The notes below the pieces were generated by a model that did not search any database, was not told the origin of the DNA, and saw only the letters and a list, made by a program, of their open reading frames with translations. The translations under genes were made by a program, and so were the position numbers. A stretch of DNA of 10,000 nucleotides, from the NCBI GenBank assembly GCA_030018605.1, contig JASEHP010000047.1:1-10000 (forward strand), written 5' to 3'. How positions within the stretch are numbered: the stretch's first letter is position 1; every line of letters starts with the position of its first letter. This stretch comes from Thermodesulfovibrionales bacterium. Lineage in GTDB: Bacteria; Nitrospirota; Thermodesulfovibrionia; Thermodesulfovibrionales; UBA1546. Positions 1 through 6,407 of the stretch are shown in pieces.

Positions 1-54
1 GGTGCGGCCCAATTTGCCCCTTTATCAAATTTACACAAAATAGTTGACAGTACC
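1..54 (-). mobile_element. Probable terminal repeat of an IS256-type element, body off the left edge
   Basis: Read on the minus strand from position 54 inwards, the sequence begins GGTACTGTCAA and continues to TTGTGTAAA (about 54 down to 29). This is the layout I associate with ends of IS256/mutator-type elements, whose outer end is followed by a conserved TTGTGTAAA-like block. The interior of the element would lie to the left, outside the window, so no transposase is visible. Its outer edge falls about 15 bases from the stop codon of the IS3 OrfA, which would explain why OrfB is absent. Recognition is by remembered consensus only. It could instead be part of the IS3 element's own sequence. 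Confidence 0.4.
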
Positions 55-69
55 TCACTTCGTAATCCT

Positions 70-354
70 TTATGACCCGTGTATTTTTTTTAAAAAACGG
101 TTCTCTACCGTAAGTTCACCTATCAATGCCTTCAACTCTTCGTTTTCTTTTTTTAATGCCGACCCGTGATCGCCTGTTTTGCCGTTGCCTTTCAGCCCGC
201 CCGGTCCGCCCTCTAAAAATACCCTCCTCCATTTGTAATACATTACATCGCTGACCCCGTGCTGTCTGCACAACTCAGCCACGGATGTCTCGTTCCTCAT
301 TCCTGCCAATACCATTTTCTGCTTCTCTTCTGCGCTCCATTTCTTCCTTGCCAT
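70..354 (-). CDS. IS3-family transposase OrfA (HTH protein), OrfB missing
   Basis: This 94-residue protein is the DNA-binding first frame of an IS3-type insertion sequence, which recognises the element ends. The N-terminal basic start (MARKKWSAEEK) leads into a helix-turn-helix of the HTH_Tnp_1 type (about residues 8-45, with the typical SVAELCRQHGVS and YYKWRR). A leucine-zipper-like helix follows at about 65-90, ending in ELTVENRFLKK, as usual for OrfA. The start is supported by a GGAGG at 361-365 (minus strand) six bases upstream of the ATG. In an intact element OrfB, the DDE catalytic frame, follows by -1 frameshifting. Here nothing resembling OrfB follows before the window edge, so the element is probably inactive. 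Family assignment is confident; subgroup is not resolved. Confidence 0.85.
   Translation of the reverse strand: MARKKWSAEEKQKMVLAGMRNETSVAELCRQHGVSDVMYYKWRRVFLEGGPGGLKGNGKTGDHGSALKKENEELKALIGELTVENRFLKKIHGS
84..91 (-). other. Putative -1 ribosomal frameshift slippery run (A8) of the IS3 element
   Basis: Eight consecutive A residues on the minus strand lie five codons before the OrfA stop. IS3 elements commonly make an OrfA-OrfB fusion by slipping back one base on an A6-A7 run at this place. The -1 frame entered here is open and runs without a stop to the window edge, but its residues do not look like OrfB and it soon enters the presumed IS256-type end. The site is therefore probably a relic. 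Confidence 0.5.
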
Positions 355-417
355 CTCCTTCCTCCTTCCGGAGGACTAACTTGCCAGTTGTTCCTGATTT
401 CGTCAAACCCTGCAGCA

Positions 418-825
418 ATGCCTCCCGGGCCTGAAATAAAGCCGGCAATAAAGCCTGAAATAAAAAAAGAGATAAAACCAGAAGCGGATGAAGCAGTAGA
501 AAAGGCAAAACGGTTAGCAAGAACAATCATTGCAGACATTTACCTTTACAGTTCAACAAAGATGGAAGAAGCAATAAAGAAAAATACATTCTATGCAGAA
601 TTTGCCTCTGATATAAAAGAAGGGACAAAACTCTACAATGGCCGTGTGTCTCAGGAAGTTAAAAATAAAGGAGATTTCTTCCGTGAGGCAATAGAAAACT
701 TCATAGAAAACAAGAAAAAAACCATAAAAATCTGGAAAAGACAGAAAATACAAGAAAAAATCCGATTAAACGAGATTTCAAGCCTTAAATCCCCTTTTAA
801 AGCTCTTGCCTTAAATGCCGGTTAG
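418..825 (+). pseudogene. 5'-truncated remnant: C-terminal helical domain of an unknown protein
   Basis: The plus-strand frame from the first ATG gives 135 residues. Residues 1-25 are a Pro/Lys/Glu linker built of repeats of the form EIKP-AIKP-EIKKEIKPE. About 26-105 are a charged helical segment including AKRLARTIIADIYLY and FREAIENFIENKKK, followed by a basic tail. The helical segment reminds me of the C-terminal domain of zinc-ribbon proteins in deltaproteobacteria and Nitrospirota, where it follows a proline-rich linker; this is from memory and unverified. No Shine-Dalgarno sequence precedes the ATG, and the frame stays open upstream into the IS sequence. An N-terminal part was therefore probably cut off by the insertion. 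The exact IS boundary (somewhere in 375-417) could not be placed. A short expressed protein cannot be excluded. Confidence 0.5.
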
Positions 826-835
826 CTATTATATT
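806..835 (+). promoter_or_regulatory. Candidate sigma-70-type promoter of groESL
   Basis: A -35-like TTGCCT (806-811) and a -10-like TATATT (830-835) are separated by 18 bases, placing transcription start near 842, inside the CIRCE operator. That is the usual arrangement for HrcA-repressed groESL promoters. The promoter overlaps the last codons of the upstream truncated frame. Hexamers are imperfect, and an alternative -10 (TATTAT, 827-832) gives a 15-base spacer. Confidence 0.45.
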
Positions 836-860
836 AGCACTCTCTATTAGCGAGTGCTAA
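834..860 (+). promoter_or_regulatory. CIRCE operator (HrcA repressor binding site)
   Basis: A perfect inverted repeat, TTAGCACTC (834-842), nine-base spacer, GAGTGCTAA (852-860), matches the CIRCE consensus at every arm position. HrcA binds CIRCE and represses chaperonin operons until heat stress titrates GroEL away from it. Its position just upstream of groES predicts HrcA control with GroEL feedback. hrcA itself is not in this window. Confidence 0.97.
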
Positions 861-872
861 CAAGTCTAATGG

Positions 873-898
873 CAGCTATTAGCTGTCAGCTATCAGTT
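873..898 (+). repeat. 7-nt-periodic short repeat in the groESL leader
   Basis: Between CIRCE and the groES ribosome-binding site lie three consecutive heptads, AGCTATT, AGCTGTC and AGCTATC (874-894), followed by a degenerate fourth (AGTT). The 17-base stretch 881-897 matches 2884-2900 downstream of groEL at 16 positions. The unit contains the palindrome AGCTG-N-CAGCT, so it could form a small hairpin in the leader RNA. Confidence 0.6.
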
Positions 899-924
899 AA
901 ACATTAAGAAAGGAGATATGTTTT

Positions 925-1215
925 ATGAAGTTCAAACCACTTAGAGACAGAGTATTTGTTAAGTATTCCTCGGAAGAGGAAAAGACAGCAGGCGGCCTTT
1001 ACATTCCAGATGCAGCCAAGGAAAAACCACAGAAAGGTACAGTAATGGCAGTAGGCACAGGCAGAATAACCGATGACGGCAAACGCCAGCCTATGGATGT
1101 TAAGGTAGGAGACACAATACTTTTTGATAAGTATTCCGGCTCAAAGATTAAGATGGATAACGAAGAATATCTCATCATAAGAGAAGAAGATATTCTGGGA
1201 ATCGTAGAAGGCTAA
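925..1215 (+). CDS. groES: Co-chaperonin GroES (10 kDa)
   Basis: The 96-residue product is the lid of the cytoplasmic GroEL-GroES folding chamber. It forms a heptameric ring that caps GroEL and, with ATP, encloses unfolded proteins. The sequence is full family length, starting KFKPLRDRVFVKY. The mobile loop that contacts GroEL is at about 17-34 (EEEKTAGGLYIPDAAKEK). The roof and core follow with KGTVMAVGTGR and GDTILFDKYSGSKIK, and the end EEYLIIREEDILGIVE is typical. AGGAG at 911-915 lies nine bases before the ATG. A nearer ATG at 918 is out of frame and gives no chaperonin. First gene of the groES-groEL operon under CIRCE. Confidence 0.98.
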   Translation: MKFKPLRDRVFVKYSSEEEKTAGGLYIPDAAKEKPQKGTVMAVGTGRITDDGKRQPMDVKVGDTILFDKYSGSKIKMDNEEYLIIREEDILGIVEG

Positions 1216-1246
1216 AAAACTTTTTTAAAATAGGAGGAGCAACAAA

Positions 1247-2878
1247 ATGGCTAAACAGCTTCTTTTTGACGAAGCAGCGAGGAGTTCAATACTGAAAGGC
1301 ATAAGCCAGCTTACAGATGCGGTAAAAGCAACGCTGGGACCTAAAGGACGGAACGCAATACTCGATAAAAAATACGGTGCGCCGACAATAACAAAAGACG
1401 GCGTTACAGTTGCAAAAGAAATAGAGTTAAAAGACCCGTGGCAGAATATGGGGGCCCAGCTTGTCAGAGAGGTCGCATCAAAGACATCTGATGTTGCAGG
1501 CGATGGCACAACAACAGCAACTGTTCTTGCCCATGCTATTTATAGGGAGGGCATGAAGCATGTAGTTGCAGGAGCCAACCCCATGGACATAAAAAGGGGA
1601 ATTGAAAAATCAGTAGAGGTCGTTATAAGCGAACTGAAAAAACTCAGCAAGCCTGTTCAGGACAAAAAAGAGATAGCGCAGGTAGGCACCATCTCTGCAA
1701 ACAATGACCCTTCAATAGGCGATATAATCGCAGAGGCAATGGACAAGGTCGGCAAGGACGGCGTAATAACAGTTGAAGAGGCAAAGAGCATGACAACAAC
1801 ACTCGATGTTGTTGAAGGCATGCAGTTTGACAGAGGGTACATATCTCCTTATTTCATAACAGACCCTGAGCGGATGGAATGCATCCTTGAAGACGTATTT
1901 ATCCTCATCAATGAGAAGAAGATTTCAAGCATGAAGGACCTTCTTCCTATACTTGAACAGACCGCAAAGATGGGCAAGCCTCTGTTGATTTTATCAGAAG
2001 AGGTTGAGGGTGAAGCCCTCGCAACACTTGTTGTCAACAAACTCCGCGGAACAATTCAGGTTTGCGCTGTAAAGGCTCCCGGGTTCGGCGACAGAAGAAA
2101 GGCAATGCTCGAAGACATTGCTATCCTCACAGGCGGCACAATGATATCCGAAGACCTCGGTATAAAGCTTGAGAGCATAAAAATATCAGACCTCGGAAGG
2201 GCAAAGAAGGTAACAGTTGATAAAGAAAACACAACAATAGTTGAAGGCGCCGGAGACCACAAAAAGATTGAAGGCAGAATAAAGCAGATTAAGGCACAGA
2301 TAGAGGAGACGACATCCGACTACGACAAAGAAAAACTTCAGGAGCGTCTTGCAAAGATTGTCGGCGGAGTGGCTGTCATTAATGTCGGGGCAGCAACAGA
2401 GACAGAGATGAAAGAGAAGAAGGCAAGGGTTGAAGATGCGCTCCACGCAACAAGGGCGGCTGTTGAAGAGGGAATTGTCCCCGGAGGAGGCGTCGCGCTT
2501 CTCAGGACACTTCACGCTCTGAAGAATCTAAAGCTTGACGTGGACCAGCAGATAGGCGTTGAGATTGTAAAAAGGTCGCTTGAAGAACCGATAAGACAGA
2601 TAGTAAACAATGCAGGAATTGAAGGCTCTGTGGTTGTTGAGAAGGTAAAGAACTCAAAAGAAGCAAATTACGGATTTGACGCTGATAAGGAAGAATATGT
2701 TGATATGATAAAGGCAGGAATCATAGACCCAACAAAGGTGACAAGATATGCGCTCCAGAATGCTGCATCAGTCGCAGCGCTGATGCTGACAACCGCTGTA
2801 ATGGTTACAGATGTTCCTGAGGAAAAACCCGAAGTCCCAGCAATGCATCCGGGCGGCGGAATGGGCGGAATGTATTAA
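1247..2878 (+). CDS. groEL: Chaperonin GroEL (60 kDa)
   Basis: The 543-residue ATPase forms the double-ring cytosolic folding chamber with GroES. The equatorial domain carries KATLGPKGRNA (about 28-37), TKDGVTVAKE with Asp51, and DVAGDGTTTATVLA with Asp86, which bind nucleotide and metal. Catalytic Asp397 is in ARVEDALHATRAAVEEG, followed by GIVPGGGVALL. The apical domain includes GYISPYFITDPERM and VKAPGFGDRRKAMLEDIAILTGG. The C-terminus is the characteristic Gly-Met tail, GGGMGGMY. It begins 31 bases after groES, with AGGAGG at 1232-1237 nine bases before the ATG. It is intact and of normal length. The long open frames antisense to it are shadows. Confidence 0.99.
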   Translation: MAKQLLFDEAARSSILKGISQLTDAVKATLGPKGRNAILDKKYGAPTITKDGVTVAKEIELKDPWQNMGAQLVREVASKTSDVAGDGTTTATVLAHAIYREGMKHVVAGANPMDIKRGIEKSVEVVISELKKLSKPVQDKKEIAQVGTISANNDPSIGDIIAEAMDKVGKDGVITVEEAKSMTTTLDVVEGMQFDRGYISPYFITDPERMECILEDVFILINEKKISSMKDLLPILEQTAKMGKPLLILSEEVEGEALATLVVNKLRGTIQVCAVKAPGFGDRRKAMLEDIAILTGGTMISEDLGIKLESIKISDLGRAKKVTVDKENTTIVEGAGDHKKIEGRIKQIKAQIEETTSDYDKEKLQERLAKIVGGVAVINVGAATETEMKEKKARVEDALHATRAAVEEGIVPGGGVALLRTLHALKNLKLDVDQQIGVEIVKRSLEEPIRQIVNNAGIEGSVVVEKVKNSKEANYGFDADKEEYVDMIKAGIIDPTKVTRYALQNAASVAALMLTTAVMVTDVPEEKPEVPAMHPGGGMGGMY

Positions 2879-2882
2879 GAAA

Positions 2883-2916
2883 TAGCTGACAGCTATCAGT
2901 ATAGTTAGCTGACAGT
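2883..2916 (+). repeat. Second copy of the AGCTGAC/AGCTATC heptad repeat, groEL 3' region
   Basis: Starting just after the groEL stop codon are heptads AGCTGAC (2884-2890) and AGCTATC (2891-2897), a degenerate unit, and another AGCTGAC (2907-2913). The core is nearly identical to the repeat in the groES leader at 881-897. The two copies thus bracket groESL. TAGCTG-A-CAGCTA (2883-2895) is palindromic. Confidence 0.6.
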
Positions 2917-2921
2917 AAAAT

Positions 2922-2960
2922 AAAACAAAAGGGGCGTGCATTGCACGTCCCTTTTGTTTT
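2922..2960 (+). terminator. Strong intrinsic terminator of the groESL operon
   Basis: A near-perfect inverted repeat pairs 2922-2940 with 2942-2960 (one G-T mismatch), with a tiny loop around GCATTGC. The GC-rich part (GGGGCGTGC/GCACGTCCC) is flanked by A-rich sequence on the left and TTTTGTTTT on the right, so it could also work in the opposite direction. It separates groESL from mltG. Confidence 0.9.
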
Positions 2961-2967
2961 GCCTGCA

Positions 2968-2996
2968 TTGACTCTTGATACTGATTCTGGCATGCT
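2968..2996 (+). promoter_or_regulatory. Candidate promoter of the mltG operon
   Basis: TTGACT (2968-2973) is a good -35 element. Seventeen bases later comes CATGCT (2991-2996), a poor -10, preceded by TGG as in extended -10 promoters. Transcription would begin near 3003, which is the A of the mltG ATG. Some promoter must lie here, because the groESL terminator ends at 2960, but the -10 match is weak. Confidence 0.35.
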
Positions 2997-3002
2997 AAAA
3001 AA

Positions 3003-4085
3003 ATGAAGAAGAATATCATAATCACAATTTTCTGCCTTGTATTGCTCTATGTCTTATATGCGGCAGTGGAATTTTTGGTGCCGCTTCCTGAAGGCAGAAA
3101 AACAAAAGAGGTGCTGATACCCAAAGGCGCTACGTTCAGGCAGGCAGTTGATATCCTTGCAAAAGAAAATTTAATACGGGACAAAAACCTTTTTATCTTT
3201 ACAGGCAGGCTTACAGGCCTGCACAGGAAAATAAGGGCGGGCTATTACTCAATCACCGGCGCGATGAACCCGCTGTCTGTCCTGTTGCTCTTAAAGAACG
3301 GCCAGATAATAGAGTATGATATAACCATAGTTGAAGGCGATTCGCTTCTGGAAATAGGCGAAAAGCTCGCCGAGACAAATATCATTGACAGGGAAGGCTT
3401 TGAAGAGCTTTCAAAAGACAAAAGCTTTCTGAGGTCATACAATATTGATGCTCCATCCATTGAAGGCTATATATTCCCGGACACATATAAACTGCCAAAG
3501 GGCATAGAGCCTGAAAACGCCCTCGGCATGATGATAAACAGCCTGCGGGAAAAATATTCTGACAAGCTGAAGGAGAGGGCGGCACAGCTTGGGTTCTCTG
3601 AAAAGGAGGTTCTTACGCTTGCGTCCATAATAGAAAAGGAAGCGATAATAAACAGCGAGCGGCCGTTAATCTCTGCTGTGTATCACAACCGGCTCAAAAA
3701 GCGGATGCAGCTTCAGGCAGACCCTACTGCGATTTATGGCATAAAGAGGTCAGGAGAAAGAATAACCATGAGCGACCTGAAGAAAAAAACGCCTTACAAC
3801 ACATATATAATCAAGGGGCTTCCTCCGGGGCCCATTGCATCTCCGAGCATTAAATCAATTACAGCAGCGCTTTATCCTGCCGATGTCCCTTATATTTATT
3901 TCGTGTCAAACAATGACGGGACCCATCAGTTTTCCGTAACTGAAGCAGAGCATTTCAAGGCAGTGACAGCATACAGGGAGAAAAGGCAGAAAGATAAACA
4001 GATGGAGCAAAAAATAGAGAAACAGAAAGAGACAGAGAATAAAAATAACAAGAAAAACGGAGCAAGGGACAATGGCCGCTCGTAA
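3003..4085 (+). CDS. mltG: Endolytic murein transglycosylase MltG (YceG-like)
   Basis: The 360-residue inner-membrane enzyme cleaves nascent peptidoglycan strands within the chain and limits glycan length. Residues 4-22 form one transmembrane helix with a short cytoplasmic N-terminus. A LysM-like region (about 35-105) precedes the YceG catalytic domain. Family motifs are EGYIFPDTY (154-162), LASIIEKEA (206-214) with the catalytic Glu at 211, VYHNRL, LQADPTAIYG and the TPYNTY...GLPPGPIASP block (263-281), then SNNDGTHQFS. Residues 327-360 are a Lys/Glu/Gln-rich tail that is not part of the fold. No Shine-Dalgarno is visible and an in-frame stop (2982-2984) rules out an earlier start. The end overlaps ispG by 14 bases, indicating co-transcription. 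Confidence 0.96.
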   Translation: MKKNIIITIFCLVLLYVLYAAVEFLVPLPEGRKTKEVLIPKGATFRQAVDILAKENLIRDKNLFIFTGRLTGLHRKIRAGYYSITGAMNPLSVLLLLKNGQIIEYDITIVEGDSLLEIGEKLAETNIIDREGFEELSKDKSFLRSYNIDAPSIEGYIFPDTYKLPKGIEPENALGMMINSLREKYSDKLKERAAQLGFSEKEVLTLASIIEKEAIINSERPLISAVYHNRLKKRMQLQADPTAIYGIKRSGERITMSDLKKKTPYNTYIIKGLPPGPIASPSIKSITAALYPADVPYIYFVSNNDGTHQFSVTEAEHFKAVTAYREKRQKDKQMEQKIEKQKETENKNNKKNGARDNGRS

Positions 4086-5121
4086 AAAAACAAGGACAAT
4101 TTATGTAGGCAAGGTGCCTGTCGGCGGAGGCAATCCTGTCAGTGTCCAGTCCATGACCAAGACAGACACAAGGGATGTAAAAGCAACAGTAAAACAGATT
4201 AAGGCGCTTGAAAAAGCAGGATGCGAAATCATAAGGCTTGCCGTGCCTGACATGGATGCGGCAAAAGCACTCGGCAGAATAAAAAAATCTGCCAGCATTC
4301 CGATAATAGCAGACATCCATTTCGACTGGAGGCTTGCGCTTGAGGCAATAAAACAGGGCATTGACGGCCTGAGGATAAACCCGGGCAATATAGGCGCAAA
4401 GTGGAAAGTTAAAGAAGTGATTGCATCTACCAAAGACAACAAAATACCCATCAGGATTGGAGTTAATGCAGGCTCGCTTGAAAAAGAACTCTTGCAAAAA
4501 TACGGGCATCCGAAACCTGAGGCATTGGTTGAGAGCGCAGAAGGGCATCTAAGGATTCTGGAAGAGATGAACTTTAAAGATATTAAGGTTTCTCTTAAGG
4601 CGTCTAACGTCCCCTTGACAATAGAGGCATACAGGCTGTTCTCAGAAAAATATAATTATCCGCTTCATGTCGGAATATCAGAGGCAGGGCCGCCTGCTAC
4701 GGGAATAATAAAAAGTTCTGTGGGCATCGGCATATTGCTTTCAGAGGGAATAGGAGACACTATCAGGGTTTCACTCACGGCAAATCCTGCTGAAGAGGTC
4801 AGAGTAGCGTACGGAATACTGAGGACTCTCGGAATAAGAGAGAAAGGCGCTGAGATAATCTCATGCCCGACATGCGGCAGGTGCAATATTGACCTCAGAG
4901 GGCTTGCAAAAAAGGTTGAGGCAAAGCTCAGGAATGTTGACGCGCCTGTTACTGTTGCTGTTATGGGCTGTGTTGTCAATGGCCCCGGAGAGGCAAGAGA
5001 GGCTGACTTTGGAATAGCAGGCGGAAAAGGCAGGGGCATACTATTCAAAAAAGGAAAGATAATAAAGCAGGTAAAGGAAGAAGAACTTCTTGACGCACTC
5101 ATTGAGGAAATAGAAGGATAA
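4072..5121 (+). CDS. ispG: 4-hydroxy-3-methylbut-2-enyl diphosphate synthase (flavodoxin/ferredoxin)
   Basis: This 349-residue cytosolic iron-sulfur enzyme performs the penultimate step of the MEP isoprenoid pathway, reducing the cyclic diphosphate MEcPP to HMBPP. It has the compact bacterial two-domain form: an N-terminal TIM barrel (about 1-255, with NPVSVQSMTKTDTRD, IPIIADIHFDWRLAL, GLRINPGNIG, GISEAGPP) and a C-terminal [4Fe-4S] domain. Cluster ligands are Cys265 and Cys268 (SCPTCGRC) and Cys300 (MGCVVNGPGEA); Glu307 in the last motif is the fourth ligand by analogy with the E. coli enzyme. Cys271 is extra. The start lies inside the end of mltG and panC follows after two bases, so translation is probably coupled. 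Confidence 0.98.
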   Translation: MAARKKTRTIYVGKVPVGGGNPVSVQSMTKTDTRDVKATVKQIKALEKAGCEIIRLAVPDMDAAKALGRIKKSASIPIIADIHFDWRLALEAIKQGIDGLRINPGNIGAKWKVKEVIASTKDNKIPIRIGVNAGSLEKELLQKYGHPKPEALVESAEGHLRILEEMNFKDIKVSLKASNVPLTIEAYRLFSEKYNYPLHVGISEAGPPATGIIKSSVGIGILLSEGIGDTIRVSLTANPAEEVRVAYGILRTLGIREKGAEIISCPTCGRCNIDLRGLAKKVEAKLRNVDAPVTVAVMGCVVNGPGEAREADFGIAGGKGRGILFKKGKIIKQVKEEELLDALIEEIEG

Positions 5122-5123
5122 AA

Positions 5124-5972
5124 ATGGAACTTATACGAATCCCGCGCATAATGCACGACACGTCGCGCGGTCATATTTTGCATGGCAGAAGCATAGGCTT
5201 TGTGCCGACTATGGGTGCGCTTCATGAAGGCCATCTCAGTCTTATAAAAAGGTCCAAAGACGAAAACGACATCACTGTCGTAAGCATATTCGTTAATCCG
5301 CTTCAGTTTGGCCCTTCGGAGGATTTCCAGCAATATCCCCGCGATACGGATGGAGATGTCGCAAAGCTCCGCAAGGCAGAGGCAGACGTTCTTTTCATGC
5401 CCGATGCTTCTCAGGTTTATCCCTCAGGATTTATGACACACATAGAGGTAGGAGAGATTTCTGAAAAGCTCTGCGGTGCATTCAGGCCCGGCCATTTCAG
5501 GGGCGTGGTTACAATAGTCGCGAAACTGTTCAATATCGTGAAACCAACAAGGGCCTATTTCGGGCAGAAGGATTTTCAGCAGGCTGCTGTTATCAGAAAG
5601 ATGGTTAAAGACCTTGATGTGCCTGTGGATGTTGTTGTCTCTCCCACAATCAGAGAGCACGACGGCCTTGCGATGAGCTCAAGGAACCTGTATCTGAATG
5701 AAGAGGAGAGAAAAGCCGCCTGTGTTATATACAGATGCCTCATCCAGACCAGTGAATTGCTAAAATCTGGTATAATTAATAAAGAGAAGCTCAAGGGGTT
5801 CATGAAAGAAAAACTTTCGGCGGAGCCTCTGGTGAGAGAGATTCAGTATGCATCGATGTATGACCCTGAAACGCTGGATGAAGTTGAAAATGCCGGGAAA
5901 GAGGTTTTGCTTGCAGTCTCGGTTAAGATTGGCGGTACAAGGTTGATAGACAACATGCTGGTTAAGGCGTAA
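5124..5972 (+). CDS. panC: Pantothenate synthetase (pantoate-beta-alanine ligase)
   Basis: The 282-residue cytosolic enzyme joins pantoate and beta-alanine with ATP, through a pantoyl-adenylate, to make pantothenate for coenzyme A. It is a class I synthetase-like fold of normal length. Visible motifs are FVPTMGALHEGHLSLI (26-41, the HIGH-type ATP site), VNPLQFGPSEDF, LCGAFRPGHFRGVVT (117-130), YFGQKDFQQ (145-153), REHDGLAMSSRN (177-188, the KMSKS-equivalent loop) and a C-terminal IGGTRLIDN. It starts two bases after the ispG stop, with only a weak ribosome-binding site, fitting translational coupling. Other pantothenate genes (panB, panD) are not in the window. Confidence 0.98.
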   Translation: MELIRIPRIMHDTSRGHILHGRSIGFVPTMGALHEGHLSLIKRSKDENDITVVSIFVNPLQFGPSEDFQQYPRDTDGDVAKLRKAEADVLFMPDASQVYPSGFMTHIEVGEISEKLCGAFRPGHFRGVVTIVAKLFNIVKPTRAYFGQKDFQQAAVIRKMVKDLDVPVDVVVSPTIREHDGLAMSSRNLYLNEEERKAACVIYRCLIQTSELLKSGIINKEKLKGFMKEKLSAEPLVREIQYASMYDPETLDEVENAGKEVLLAVSVKIGGTRLIDNMLVKA

Positions 5973-5995
5973 ATAAAATGCTGGAGGTAAACCAT

Positions 5996-6334
5996 ATGCT
6001 GCAGAGAGTGCATATACAGATACTTGACAATCCGATGGAAGACATTATCGCCTCCAATGAGAGATTTGATAATTATTCAACCAATAAAGTCCTTGCAGAA
6101 GAATTGCAGAAGGAGATGAGCTTTTCTTATCCTTATGTGGTATCCGTGGAATATGTGGACCTGTTTATGGATGATGAGAGCGATTTTCCCGAGATAAGAG
6201 AACTCCTAAGGCACGGAGCCATAAACACCCCTGTTGTGCTCATAAACGGCGTGCCTAAGATTCACGGCGGCATTCCTTATGCTGTTATAAAGACAGAGAT
6301 TGAGAAAGTGCTGTCCTCAGGCCCCCTGCACTGA
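5996..6334 (+). CDS. Small thioredoxin-fold-like protein without cysteines, function unknown
   Basis: I do not recognise a named family with certainty. An in-frame ATG exists at 5978, but GGAGGT at 5983-5988 lies seven bases before the ATG at 5996 and inside the longer frame, so the 112-residue form starting MLQRVHIQIL is preferred. The predicted order is strand (VHIQIL), helix (about 28-42), strand (VVSVEYVDLF), helix (FPEIRELLRHG), then NTPVVLINGVPKIHGG and a final helix. The TPVVLINGVP stretch resembles the cis-proline edge of thioredoxin-like proteins such as YuzD. There is no cysteine at all, so it cannot act as a CxxC oxidoreductase. It follows panC by 23 bases and is the last gene of the mltG operon. 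The fold is an inference from pattern only. Confidence 0.75.
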   Translation: MLQRVHIQILDNPMEDIIASNERFDNYSTNKVLAEELQKEMSFSYPYVVSVEYVDLFMDDESDFPEIRELLRHGAINTPVVLINGVPKIHGGIPYAVIKTEIEKVLSSGPLH

Positions 6335-6374
6335 ATTCTTATTGTAAATAAAGAAGTTTCAAGCAAATAATATC

Positions 6375-6399
6375 CGCCCTGTAGCAAAACTACAGGGCG
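6375..6399. terminator. Hairpin between convergent operons, probable shared terminator
   Basis: CGCCCTGTAG (6375-6384), a five-base loop CAAAA, and CTACAGGGCG (6390-6399) form a perfect 10-bp stem. It lies between the end of the plus-strand mltG operon and the end of the minus-strand YeeE pair. There is no strong T run directly after it on either strand, so termination efficiency is uncertain. Confidence 0.65.
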
Positions 6400-6407
6400 T
6401 GCTGAGT

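Noticed and set aside
259..417. Upstream extension of the truncated frame to an ATG at 259
   Set aside because: It runs antisense through the IS3 OrfA and has no protein-like composition; it is open only by chance up to the IS boundary.
1225..2515. Several open frames of 60-109 codons antisense to groEL
   Set aside because: They mirror the groEL reading frame, have no ribosome-binding sites and no recognisable domains; typical shadows of a strongly biased gene.
3202..3222. ACAGGCAGGCTTACAGGCCTG as a repeat or hairpin
   Set aside because: It lies within a well-conserved part of mltG and encodes ordinary residues; no second copy seen.
5978..5995. Earlier ATG extending the thioredoxin-like protein by six residues
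   Set aside because: The GGAGGT ribosome-binding site lies inside this extension and is correctly spaced for the ATG at 5996.
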